Source: Zygnema circumcarinatum (lineage: Eukaryota; Streptophyta; Zygnematophyceae; Zygnematales; Zygnemataceae). From it: a DNA stretch of 64,000 bases. Shown in pieces: positions 10,700-22,267 of the stretch. How positions within the stretch are numbered: position 1 is the stretch's first letter; each line of letters starts with the position of its first letter. The position numbers and the translations under genes are program-made. The notes under the pieces were generated by a model. The model was not told where the DNA came from. It saw nothing but the letters and a program-made list of their open reading frames with translations, and made no database searches. Where the stretch lies: NCBI GenBank assembly GCA_037447605.1, contig CM074817.1, positions 1,819,497-1,883,496 of the forward strand, given 5' to 3'.

Positions 10700-11828
10700 G
10701 TTGTTTGAACGCAAACTTTCATTGAACTCGCGATGGCGAGGCCATCAAATTTACATGGATAAAGGCAAAATGTGGAACCACGAAGGACTGGTCACAAAGG
10801 ACCAAACACAAAACGAAGCTAGAGCGGAAAACTACGCCAGGCACAACAACGCAGCTCCCCAGAAGCAGCCGCTGGCTGTCACCGAAGGAGGCACGCCAAG
10901 GAGGAGGGAGCGCGAAGTCCACTTCAACACGGGTCACCAACAACCGCAAAGACGCCGGCAGCGTGAAGCTTGGTAAGTAAACGCCGGCATGCACGGAAAT
11001 ACGCTTGTCGAAGGCAAAAGGTAGCCAAGACGCCGAGAGGGCTTCCGGGCCGCATCCGAAAAGAGCCGGCGGGCGACCGCGTAAGGAAGGTATCCAAACC
11101 GCGTCGAGGCAGCCAAAAATCTCAATAGCCATAGGAACAAACTCGCCGGCTGCATCACACGGGTGAGCATATGCACGCCCTTGCGAAAGGTCGTGACGCG
11201 AAAGCAAAACACACGCCTTCATGATGTGCCGCGACGCGGACAATAAATCGCGACGGGTTGGATCGGCCAACACAATATCCCCAAAAATACTGGCACCATC
11301 CATAAGAGCCAAATCGCTTAACTCCGCCACAATTTTAATAGTCGGGCTGTGGGGGACACCAGGTGCTCGCCCCGCTGCACAAGGTAGTTAGCTTTGAGCC
11401 ACCGCACAATTGCATCACAAGCATTAAACATTATGAGCCACCGCGTTTCGCCTCGCGGTGCACATCAAGTAGATGAACGCTTCCGCGCATCAATCAATCA
11501 CCACAAACACAACGAGAATCCCCGTAATGGCGGATGGGGAGCCCGAGATCGTCGCCACAAGTAAGTCAAACCGCCTGGGTCAAACGAAGGGTGGAAAATA
11601 TCGTAATGTACCAACCAAGCTCCCGTACCCCCTGACCCGCACAAGAGCGGCCGGCACGCCGCTAAACATCGTAAGGAAGAGCCGCAATAAGGGTAGAGAA
11701 ATCCCAAGAAAGAACAACCTCACTGGCCAAAGTGAGTCGACATCGCGGAATGTACTCGACGCAAGAAGCTTAAACAAACGGGGCGACGAAAGCCCTCGAA
11801 AGCACCAGTGTGAAGCAAACCATGGGCG
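10700..11828 (-). mobile_element. LINE 3' part, copy 1 (C-terminal domain), ends at assembly gap
   Basis: The minus-strand ORF 11330-10719 reads LSDLALMDGASIFGDIVL, DPTRRDLLSA and VPMAIEIFGCLD, matching the copies at 19060-20641 and 63512-64000. In LINEs this part lies after RT and a CxC..H..C zinc motif. The D-x11-D spacing in DLALMDGASIFGD resembles the restriction-like endonuclease of R2/CRE/NeSL-type elements, a tentative match. The copy is cut by the 100-N gap. Confidence 0.7.
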
Positions 11829-11928
11829 NNNNNNNNNNNNNNNNNNNNNNNNNNNNNNNNNNNNNNNNNNNNNNNNNNNNNNNNNNNNNNNNNNNNNNNN
11901 NNNNNNNNNNNNNNNNNNNNNNNNNNNN
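11829..11928. other. Assembly gap of 100 N
   Basis: Exactly 100 N, the conventional size for a gap of unknown length. The left flank is LINE copy 1 and the right flank is the gag region of element B copy 2, so the junction of the large repeat is unresolved. Confidence 0.99.
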
Positions 11929-12873
11929 TTGGGCAGTGTCGCGGCCCGATCCCCATAAGGAGATGGGAGGGACCTTCGCCTGCTCGGGGAGGGTCTGCAG
12001 CGGACCCCCAATGGGAATTAAGCCCGTCCATCTTTAACACCAGCGAAGGTGGATTCTTTGGCGGTCCGCCACCACCTCCTTCAAAAGGCGGCGCGGCTGC
12101 TCCCGTAGAAGAAATATACTTGGCGCGGTGAGCCGACCCCTACGTGTTTGGGGCGCCCAGCCGGACCACGCCCGTACCCGAGAGAGCAGCGGACGGCGAA
12201 GGGTCCTTGCACACACCTACAGGCGGCTACTTGACTCCTCTATTCCCCCTAGGGTACGCCTCTCCTCTTGTATCGACAAATGCCTACAGGGGGAGGGGTT
12301 CAATGAACTTACAGTGTAGGCTGGAGGGTCCTGCAGCGGTTACGCCGTACACAACTCAAAGATCACCATGAGGCTCCGTTCCTGGCGGAGCAGCGTCTGT
12401 GGCCGCCATCCGGGCGACGCCTCCTCCGGCCGAGGCGGCTTATCATGGCCTCGCTTGTGAGAACTTCATCCCCCATCCCACACGGGGATGGGCACCCCAG
12501 CTACTCACGGTGTTGGCGGGTGCCCTGCCAGCGAGGGGCAGCCCCTCCCCGTCTGTCCGAGCCTCAGTGAGCCTTTGGCTCCCCTACTTGTTGCGGTAGC
12601 TTATTTGCTCCTCTGGCGGCCCGGCTGGTCGCTGAAGTTCCGGCCAAGTGAAGAAGGGGCAAAGCGGTCGAGCCGAAGCCGGTGTCCATGGGGTCGCCGA
12701 AGTCGCGCCCCTGGTTCGCGCCCATGTCCACGTCCTCCTCCGAATCTGGAGAAGGGGGAGGTGAGTGGCGCGACGCCATCTGCTTCGGCCGCGCTTTCGG
12801 CATGACTGCGCTGCGCGTGCTGGTCCCCTCCCAAAAGAAATTCCCGAGTCTCTAAACTCGGCTCTGATACCAA
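11929..12873 (-). mobile_element. Element B copy 2: 5' gag region and primer-binding site
   Basis: The minus strand matches about 3550-4503 of copy 1, including the CCCCATAAGGAGA and GACCCCCAATGGG blocks and the sequence just before the LTR. The primer-binding site TGGTATCAGAGCC is at 12860-12872 (minus). No intact gag ORF remains. Confidence 0.8.
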
Positions 12874-13531
12874 TGTAACAACCTGCCCCCTGGCAGGCTG
12901 CTCTGAGAGTCTAAGTGTCAAGAGAGGAAGAGAGAGAGAGAGAGGAGCGTGAGCTCAATGCTGGTACAAAGAGCTCGGATGGTCTCCCCATCGGTAGCTG
13001 ACCTCGCTCCCCGCCCCGAGACCCTACCGGCGCATGGAGGGCCGGAGGCCGGGACTGCCCAATGAAACCCGCCCGGCGTGGTGAGATCATAACCCGAGGA
13101 TTGCTCGGGCGAGGACAAGCAGTGGTCGCCCTCGGGGCCGCGTCGGGGAGCGCGGCGCGCGTAAATCGCGGCGGCGCCGCGGCTAGAATGCGGCGAGTGG
13201 GGCTTGTCGGCCGTCGATGCGATGCGGGGCGGGTATTGTCGAATGCACGCCGCATCTTCAGCGAGGTCGCGCCCGCCCGGCGTATCGCCCGGCGATCGCG
13301 GCGGCGCAGCGGCTAAATCTCAATTCGCGGGATCCGTATGTCCGATTGCGTCCATTGCACATGCGGACGACGATCACGATCAAAAGAGATCCTTTACCGC
13401 CACAGGATGAGCCCAAGACCTCCTGCGGTCTTGGCAGCGTCCTAACCTATCCGCTAGGCGCTGAGATGAAGGGATAGTCATAGTAACACTATGAGTACGC
13501 CTCCAGGGTCACGCTGTAGCGTTACGCTACA
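12874..13531 (-). mobile_element. LTR_B, 5' LTR of element B (copy 2)
   Basis: The plus strand begins TGTAACAACC and ends with the 17-bp palindrome TGTAGCGTTACGCTACA at 13515-13531. It is immediately followed by the C-terminus of element A RNase H (minus strand NVADPLSRQPVA). The LTR is about 658 bp. Confidence 0.85.
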
Positions 13532-16500
13532 GGCTGCCTACTTAGTGGGTCTGCTACATTCAGCCTTCCGGGCCGATAAACCCACTGACAGTCAAACCTT
13601 TGGAGGAACTCAGACCAGCGTGCCTGCCGCCTAGACAGGGTCTGTTGGGTTGAGAGGAACGTCAGCGGGCGGTGGTCAGTGACCAGCGTGACCGCTTTCG
13701 CCCCCTCTAAATAGCACCGCCATGTCCTCCGGGGCGTGGACCGCTACTGGCTTGAGTTCGTTACATTGCGGGAATAGTTGCTTTCGGCGGGATTCATTTC
13801 GCGACTTTCATAAGCCAAAGGTTGGCCATCACGAAACAAGAGCTGGCACCCAAAGCGAATCGAAGCATCACAAACCACTTCATAAGGTTTGGACGGGTCC
13901 GCTAAACGGAGAGTGGGTGCGGTAACAAGTGCATGGCGCACACCTTCGAATGCATCCTGGCATTCAGGGGTCCATGTAAAGGGGACACCGGAACGTGTCA
14001 AATTAGTCAAGGGGGTAACCAGTTTACTAAACCCTTGGATGAACTTACGAAAATAATTCGCAAAGCCCAGAAAAGACCTCAACTGGTGCAGGTCAGTCGG
14101 TGGCGCCCAAGTTTCTACCGCTGAAACTTTGGCAGGGTCAGGCCGAAGGCCCTGATCATTGAGAATATGCCCAAGATAAAGCAACTCACGTTGCATGAAG
14201 TGACACTTCTTCCTCTTGGCATAAAACTGGTGTTTCCTCAAGGTCTCAAACACTTTCCGAACGTGTTCAAGATGTTCCTCCTCTGTCTTACTGAAGACAA
14301 GGATATCATCGAGGTAAACCAAAACAAATTCGTCCATGCCGATGAACATCTGGATTCATGACAGCACAGAAAGTTGCGGAGCATTAGTCCCAATCCAAGG
14401 CGCTTACCTTATATTGAAATGACCCGATGATTGTCCGGGCGCAGCGTTTGGCACATCAGCTTCAAGTAACACCGGATCTGATGGAGTACCACCGGCGGGC
14501 TCAAGTGATGTGAACACTTTGGCCGTGAAGGCGATCCAACAGATGCGTCGTCACGTGGTAAACAAATCGATTCTTTACGGTGATCTTGTTGAGTCTTGAT
14601 AATCAATGCATCCTCGGCGAACCATGCGTTCTTCCCAACGAACAAGATGGGCGCCCCAAAGGGGCTCTGACTGGGTTCTATCCAGCCCTTGTCACGTAAA
14701 GTTGCCAACTGCTTTCGCATCTCCTCGGTTTCTTTCGGACTTAACCGATAGATCGGCCGCCAAGGCGGCTTTTGCTCAGGCTCAAGAGGGATTGTGTGCC
14801 CCACCCCTCTCGATGGTGGCAACCCTCTTGGAAGGTCGTCAGGGAAGACATCCCTGAACTCATCCAACAGAGGTTGGATCTGAGACGGAACAGCCGGGAG
14901 CACATCCGTAGATGTGATCTGCCATTCTTGGTCTTCGTCATGAACATCCTCAGTGGCTGCCATGACATGCACCATGAACAGGGTGCAACCCTCCTTAACT
15001 GCCTTGGCCAATTGCATAGCCGAGCAGAGATAAGGAGTATCAACCTGCGCTAACGCAGTGGATGTGGTTTTGCCAGGGTGTAGTGTGATGCGCCTATCCC
15101 CACTGTGCAGAATACAGTGTGGGATGGAAAAGTCCAATTGGGCTTTGACCATGGTTAACCAAGCACTCCCCAAAATAACATCCGTTCCAGAGGCCAGTTG
15201 TGTCAGAAGGCACTTCACTGCCCCGGAGTAGGATTGGAGCTTGATCTTGAGTGTGACGCTACCAGGAATCCGGCCTTGCGTCCATCCCGAAAGTAACGCA
15301 CTTTACGAATGGGGATATGTGGTCAGCAAATCTGCGGGTGAGTGCGGAGAACTAACAAAGGATTAGCGTCGCCCGGTATCTGCTTGAAGAGTATCAACTG
15401 CGGGGGTGGCCAGGTGACCCGATGAAGGTCGTAACGCGATGGGCAAGATGGAACATAGATAAGCACTATATGCGAGGGGTGAGGACGAGCCGTCCTCCAC
15501 ACCAAGGTGTAGGGGGATCCAACCAGTGAACTGGTGGATCCTTCCATCGTTTGCACCAGCTTATGCCCTTTTCTCAGCTGTTTCACCAACCGCCAGGTGG
15601 CGTTGGGAAAAGTGCGAACTGCCAAGTGCTGAGGAACCAGCACATGCAGCCCAAGGATGTGGGAAGTATCCCGCAAGAGAAGCAAGGCATCCATGGCACA
15701 TCTCATCAAGACATCATACATAGCATTGAGAATTGAAACACTTATGCCACTGGCCACGCATCAATACATCCATAAACCTAGAGGGAGTCACCACGGTGGC
15801 GAGGGAAAGAAAAGGACATGGGGCTCGAGAGGCGCATGACACACAAGCGAGATCGTGCACCCCCCGAGGTCTGCCAGCAAGTTAAGCATGTCGGGACCTA
15901 AGCCACAAAGTTTCTTAGCATTGTATTTGTCTTCCCACATCCCCTAACTGCCCACTCCTGCTTGGCGACTCCTAAAGCTGGCCCCGGTGGGTTGGAAGGG
16001 TTTCCAGGCCTGCCCTTCTTGTCCTTGGAGTTGAGAGGGCAATCCCGGCCTTGTGCCCCTCCTTGCGGCAGCGGAAACACTTGTTCTCCCGCTGCATCTT
16101 CTCCATTTCCTCACGATGGAAACACAGCGTGATGCGGTGGAGGTGGGGCGGGCAACCACTTCGGCGTTGCTTCAGCTATTCTTTCACCTTTAGTTTGGCG
16201 GTAGAATCACTTCCGCGACCATCCCGTCGCCCGACCTCTCTTTGGGGTCGGAAGGGGCTACGCTCGCTGCGGTGTCCAACTGAATAGGCGCATCAAAGTA
16301 CGGCTCTCAGAGTCATTGGGGTCCCGCGGTTTGATCCCGTGGGTTGGTTCTTAAATTTGCTTCCTGGTGTGGCTTCAAGCCATTCTGAAGTGGAAGAAGA
16401 ACTTCGGCTTGTCGAGCTTGTGAGTGAGTACGAGGCACCACTTGTGGCGAATCTCATGGCCTTGTGGCTGCCGGTTTGGACCATGTTCTGAAACTTATCC

Positions 16501-17520
16501 CGGGCCTCCAAGCCGGGATCCAAGGCCCCAAAGTGTTTGATAAGTTCATCTCTGAACTTATCCCAATGCGTCCCAATCTCGTCGAGGAGAGGCCCTCCTT
16601 ACGGTGTCAGGCTCCTCTACGAGTCTTTGGGTAAGCAAAGCTTACCGGAGAGGGAGACAGGTTGATGCCAGTAGCCGCCGTTTGACCCAACCTTGCTCAA
16701 TCCGTGATCCGTGGTAGGATGTTAGCCCCAAAAGAAGGAAGAGGGCCACCTTGGCCGATTAGTCGGGCATCCTGATGAGTTCTTGAGAGCGGTCCAGAGG
16801 GCGGGATCTCCTCCCGCCCGCCGGCAAGCCCCTTGCCGACGGGGTCCCCCACTGCGGGGTGGTTCGCCACCCCCATGGGGGTGACTCCCCCCCGTTGAAT
16901 CAACATGGGGTCCAAATCTCTGCCGGTACGCCCCAGGGCCGGTTCAAGGACGCGGTAGCGGCGATCTTTGCAGCGGTGGTGTACTAGCACTTCGAGTTAC
17001 TGCATCTCTCACGCCTCTACGGCGAGGAGGGGTTGAGGCATACCTTCCCGATCCCTCGAGGAGCATCCGAAAGGCGGAACTCCATTTGGAGCGTGTCCAC
17101 CAAGCGGCGGACCGTGAGCTCCATGTCGTCCACCTGCCTCGTACAGGCCATGGTGGCGACGCGCTGCTGCCTGACATCCGCTCCCAGTTCGTCGATCTTC
17201 TTCTTCATCTTCAGGGAAGCGCCCACCGTGATGTGGGCCCCGATCATGGGATCGGCGGATTCTGCCGGAGCCAGCGGCTCCGGTGACGCGGGGAGAGGGG
17301 CAGCAGTCACCGGATGACCTTGGTCATCCGTGGGCTCGGGACTGGGCCCCTCCATGGGGATGGCCGCAGTCTCCGATGTCTCCTCCATCACCTCGTCCCG
17401 AGGAACAGGTGGTGGAGGTGGCGGCCCCGAGGGCCCCGGGTCCCCTCCGGCCCGGCGAGTGGTCACCATGACCAACAGGTTCCTTCCCAAAAAGAAACGA
17501 AAACCTGCTCTGATACCAAA
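13532..17520 (-). mobile_element. Ty3/gypsy element A, copy 2, cut after RNase H
   Basis: RNase H and RT occupy 14700-13550 (minus; MNPAESNYS and [14 protein letters not shown]), the protease/linker 15218-14700, the nucleocapsid about 16160-15898 and gag 17467-16293. The 14349-13744 frame joins the RT palm to RNase H. The 15218-14409 frame holds LHPGKTTSTALAQVDTPYL and DVFPDDLPRGLPP. Many short frameshifting indels distinguish it from copy 1. Primer-binding sequence at 17509-17518 adjoins LTR_A. Confidence 0.85.
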
Positions 17521-18043
17521 TGTCACGACTGAAATCTAGCCCCTTCAGCCGTGCGCGGAATTACACTTCAGAGTTCAGCTAAGAGAGAGAGAGAGAGGGA
17601 GAAAGCGCTTCAGAGTGGGGAGCAGCCCGGGATGGGCGTGCAACCGTATGCCGGTATGTTGGTTGGGTGACCGCGATCGCCGCGCCCTATCACCTTCCCC
17701 GTTGAACCTCCACCACGGCATGGAGGATTGGAAGCGAGGCGTCAATAGCCAAAGCTGCCCGCGTGTCCCTCTCGCTGCATGGAGTCCGAGAGGTGCTGCG
17801 CCACGAATGCCGCCGCGCACGGCATTCAGCGGCCGCCCAGCAGCGCGGCAGCGGCGCACGCCCGTCACGTCGGTGCGCGGTCCGGATCACAGCGGCGGCG
17901 GGAGTCCGGCGGCGTCTGTCGCGTACCAGCCGGGTAACCCGTTAGCGTCTCTGGACGGACGGCGAAGCCTAAAAAGGGGATCGGGCGTGGCCCGCTGGAT
18001 CCGTAACCCTTCCCCCTTGGGGTGACTGTAGCGTTTCGCTACA
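17521..18043 (-). mobile_element. LTR_A, 5' LTR of element A (copy 2)
   Basis: The plus strand starts TGTCACGACT next to CTCTGATACCA and ends with the palindrome TGTAGCGTTTCGCTACA at 18027-18043. Length is 523 bp against 507 bp in copy 1. Confidence 0.85.
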
Positions 18044-18655
18044 TTCTCTCTCCTTTATACTCTCTCCCCTCGGCTCTCGCTCCTTTGCTCTCTCTCTCGC
18101 TTCTCTCTCCTTTGCTCTCTCCTCTAGTCTTTCTCTCCTCTACTCTCTCTCCTTTGCTCATTATCTCTCTCTCCTTTGCTCTCTCCTGTGCTCTCTCCTC
18201 TAGTTTCTCTCCCCTTTGCTCTCTCTACTCTAGTCTCTCGCCTCTCTGCTCTCACTCCTCTGCTCATTCTCTCTCTCCTTTGCTCTCTCCTGTGCTCTCT
18301 ACTCTAGTCTCTCTCTCCTTTGCTCTCACTCCTCTGCTCATTCTCTCTCTCCTTTGCTCTCTCCTGTGCTCTCTACTCTAGTCTCTCACTCCTCTGCTCA
18401 TTCTCTCTCTCCTTTGCTCTCTCCTGTGCTCTCTACTCTAGTCTCTCTCTCCTTTGCTCTCACTCCTCTGCTCATTCTCTCTCTCCTTTGCTCTCTCCTG
18501 TGCTCTCTACTCTAGTCTTTCTCTCCTTTGCTCTCACTCCTCTGCTCATTCTCTCTCTCCTTTGCTCTCTCCTGTGCTCTCTACTCTAGTCTCTCTCTCC
18601 TTTGCTCTCACTCCTCTGCTCACTCTCTTTCTCCTTTGCTCTCTCTCTCGAACGT
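18044..18655. repeat. 74-bp pyrimidine minisatellite, copy 2
   Basis: A regular array with a 74-bp period (for example unit starts 18454 and 18528). Each unit joins TTTGCTCTCACTCCTCTGC, TCATTCTCTCTCTCC and TACTCTAGTC blocks. The plus strand is almost wholly C/T. It starts directly at the outer edge of LTR_A. Confidence 0.9.
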
Positions 18656-18663
18656 TGCGCTGA

Positions 18664-18826
18664 TGTGTGAAAGGAGAAAACGGGGGGGGAGGGAATATCC
18701 AAAATGGGGGGGGGCGGATATTTCAAAACAGGGGGCAGAGTAGCCGAAATGGGAGGGTCGGATTTCAAAAAAACAGTGGCGGGATAACCAAAAAAGGGGG
18801 GCGGTATATAGTTCTCCTTTTTTTTT
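18664..18826. repeat. G-run-rich segment, copy 2
   Basis: Nearly identical to 10312-10470, including GGCGGATATTTCAAAAC and GAGTAGCCGAAATGGGAGG. Its high identity contrasts with the noisy sequence on either side. Confidence 0.7.
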
Positions 18827-18883
18827 TGCTAAAAATAGTTAACATATTGTTTTTCAAAGCATAAAAAAGTAACAACAACAATA

Positions 18884-19040
18884 GGGGGTGTCGGACTTAA
18901 CAAATCTTCTGCAGCGTTACGAAGAAAAAGGTTGCGAAAGTACTCATACATGGCCGGATAGCGATTATCTTTGGAGTACTGGATTCGATGTCAAACTTTC
19001 ACGAACAGCGTCTTGAAATTTTTTAAATTCACGACACCCT
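18884..19040. mobile_element. 157-bp TA-flanked MITE, copy B (decayed)
   Basis: The left end GGGGGTGTCGGACTTAA is intact after TA at 18882-18883. The right end is mutated (ACGACACCCTATA). Position and length match copy A within the duplicated block, so it was copied with the block rather than inserted separately. Confidence 0.7.
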
Positions 19041-19059
19041 ATATAATGGCACAATGTTG

Positions 19060-20641
19060 TTTTGAGCGCCAAACTTTCATTGAACTTCAGCGATGGCGAG
19101 GCCATCAAATTTACATGGATAAAGGCAAAATGTGGAACCACGAAGGACTGGTCACAAAGGACGAGAAACACAATAAGCGAAGCTGGGAGGCGAGGAAAAC
19201 TACGCCTAGAGCGCACAACAGCGCAGCCTGAGCAGCAGCAGAAGGTCACCGTCTTGAGGCCGCGTCGCTGAGGAGGGAGGCGTGAGGAGATCCACCAACA
19301 CGGTCACCAACAAGCTGCGACGCAGCGGTAAGCATTAGAAGCGGGGAGCAGCGTTGAAGAGCGGCGAATCTCCGTTAGCCGATAAAAGGAGTAGCCAAGA
19401 TAAGCGGGAGGAGGGCTTCGAGGGCGTGCATCTCGAAGCGATGAGCGCAAAGCGCGGAAGGTATCAGCGGGTGTCGGCGACCAAAAATCTCAATAGCCAT
19501 AGGAACAAACTGTCGGTACGCATCCGCGGTGTTGAGCATATGCGCATCGCTGCGAAGGGGCAGCATCGCTGGCGGCCAGCGCGCTTACCGTGATGTCTTT
19601 GCGTGACAATAAATCGCGGCAACGAAGGGTTGGATGCGGCCAACACAATATCCCCAAAAATCGCCCGGGCACCATCCATAAGAGCCAAATCAGGGCAACT
19701 CCGCGCTCGCCACGAATAGTCGGCCGTGGGGACACCAGGTGGCTCGGCTCCCGTCGCACAAGGTAGTTAGCTTCTTGAGCCACCGCAGCAATCGCATCGC
19801 GCACAACATTATGAGCCAAATTGCGTTCGCCCCCGTGTGCACATCGAAGTAGATGAACGCCCTGCGCATCAATCGAATCACCACAAACACAACGAGGAGA
19901 ACCCGGCAATGGCGGATGGGGAGCCCGAGACGGTCGCTACCGCAAGTCGTAAACCGGGCCTCGTCAAACGGCGGGTGGAAAATATCGGGTAATGTACCAA
20001 CCAAGCCCCAAAACCCCCGTGACCAAGACAAGAGCTGCTCTAGCACGCCAGCAACATCAGAAGGAAGAGCCGCAATAAGGGTAGAGAACTCAAGAAAGAA
20101 CAACCCTATCGGCCAAAGTGAGTCGGACACGGAATGTAATTCGGCCTGCTAGTTTAAACAAACGGGAAAGACGCAGCCCGAAAGACCAGTAGAAGCAAAC
20201 CATGGGCGCGCCACGCACGTAAACCTAAAACGGAAGATCACCTCATCATCAACATGAGCGACAACAGATCGGGGCAACGGACGCATCACCACAATAAAAC
20301 GCTGGCCAAAATAGTGAGCAACGAGCCCAACTACCCAAAAACGAAGAATTCGCCACAAGAATTGTCGGGATGAGTCCTAAACCGCCCGACGAAATAGGGA
20401 TCTAGGCTTGCGTACGTTCAAGCGGACCCTCCGGTCGATCGAAAAATACCAGACCCAAAAAGGCGGCGACATACGTAAAACAAACGCCATCGAAAAGATT
20501 GCAATGACTCAAGGAAAGCAGGGTTAGGAGGGAGAGTTCGCAAAAGGTATGACGGACGCAAAGCAAAACAACGAGTAAGCAAAGAAAAAGCCACCTGAGG
20601 ATCTGAAAGATGTGGAAGCTCATCGACCTGAGACGTATCCT
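19060..20641 (-). mobile_element. LINE copy 2, part after RT (interrupted by LARD)
   Basis: The minus strand reads, from 20641 down, a thumb-like block (LPHLSDPQVAFSLLTRCFA, then YLLRTLPPNPAF), then the zinc motif CVCGDSIDAQGVHLLRC in 19909-19490, then the endonuclease-like region. The coding frame continues from 25392: LVED before the insertion joins TSQVDE after it, with only the 5-bp target duplication between. The frame is broken repeatedly further down. Confidence 0.8.
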
Positions 20642-22253
20642 TGTTGATGTATGGGGTACATCAAGGTGTTGGTACTTAGTTCCTAGCATGAATGTTGTCC
20701 GGGAGATCAATGTGTTGGTATAGGGACAATGTCATGCATGAACGGTCATGTTTGGTGTAGGACCGAATGATGGGGGTGCCTGACATTAGGGGTACCCGTG
20801 ACGGTGTCTAGGAATAGCGTTTAGGGTCGAGGGTTTGCGCTTTGACTTAGATCGAACTAAAGGGGGTGCGCGAGGCGCTTTTGACGGATTGGAGCGCCGC
20901 CGCATTTGACCGCTGCCGCTGACTGTACGGACGACGCTGAAGTTTGCGGACGCTGATTTGAAGCTGAGCGATTTGCTGCTTACATGATTGACGCGATAAA
21001 GACGCTGGGGAAATGCCGGGCGCATCTCGGAAGCTGACGTGACGCAGGGTTCGCAATGTCGCGGAGAACTTGTGAGAGGCTTTTGGAGTGCGCCGATTGG
21101 TCGCAGCTACAGTGCGGAGGCAGGCACGAGCGCTAAAGTTGCCGGTGCGCGCCATGCAGCGCCGCTGAGTACCGGGACGAAGCGACCTAATTAAGACGCG
21201 CGCCGAGCGCCAAACGCTGGAGGGAGAAGTTGCGCGCTGAAACGGCTGCTGAATGTCGGCAAGGCGAATCGGTGACACGCCATGAATTACTCGCTGAGTG
21301 GGGTTCGCCGCTCGATTGTACGCGTAATGGTCGTATGGGCTAAGAATGCTACCGGTGGGTCAGCGGCTGGGCGAACTGCACGGGATGGACAACTAGGTCG
21401 GCGCTTCATCGTAGGGTTACGAAAGGCATCTACCGTCGCTAATCTTGAGTGCGCCACTCAGCTGAATGCAGGCCGGGCCGACGGACAATTGTGTCACGCC
21501 ACATCGCCGCGAAGTTGCTTGGGAGAGAGTGCTTGGCTCTCTCACTCAACTCACTCACTAACTCAAGCTCAACTCTCTAATGTACGCCGCTCGTCAGCCG
21601 GTCAAGCTTAGGAAGAGCAAGCAGAGGTTGAGGCGTAGGAGGAGTCCGCCCAGGTAACGGCTGGGTCGTGAGAACTAGCTCTCATCATGCTGCTTTGTTT
21701 GCTAAGTTAGATGATGTGTCCCCAGTGTGTTGAGTGTGTAGAGGAGGAGTTCATGTGGGCAAGTAGGGTGGCTATTACCGCTAGCCGGGGTAGGCTATCG
21801 TGAGAATAGGATAGGCTATGTGGAGAGTGAGAATCTAGCATAAGTGATTATGTAGATTTCAAAGAGCTTGTATTACACTCTCAAGTTTAAGGAGTTTTAT
21901 GGCCGCGGGCTTTTCTCCTTATTACCGTGATCATTTGTCATGTGAGTCCTCGTGGTTGGATTGACGGGTGGATGAGTGGAGGCAGCCATTGTATGGCGGT
22001 GTTGCTCCACACGAGGAGATCATTGAGGAGCGCGGACTTGAGGAGCCGGTGACCACGGAGGAGAGTTGAAGTGTTCTTGTAGGGTGACGCTGGCTAGTTT
22101 TCTCCGGCCGCGGCGACCTCGCAAGGTGGATGGAAGGCGCTTTGTGGAGGAAGTGCATGTGGCCCGCGAAGATGAAGAAAGTTTTGGGCTTCATCCGGCA
22201 TGTGGCTTGGTCCCTTCCCTTGAAGTTCCGCTTCGGCCCTCCTTGCACCAACA
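20642..22253 (+). repeat. LARD 5' LTR
   Basis: 1612 bp, TG...CA ends. The first ~105 bases are almost identical to the 3' LTR, but the middle differs by many short insertions and deletions. It contains a CTCACTCAACTCACTCAC-type stretch near 21539-21575. Confidence 0.9.
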
Positions 22254-22255
22254 AG

Positions 22256-22267
22256 TGGTATCAGAGC
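22256..22267 (+). other. LARD primer-binding site
   Basis: TGGTATCAGAGC, the plant initiator-Met tRNA complement, two bases after the LTR end. It fixes the element's orientation as plus. Confidence 0.9.

Noticed and set aside
11473-12040. ORFs crossing the N gap
   Set aside because: They include about 34 undefined residues and join unrelated repeats; they are gap artefacts.
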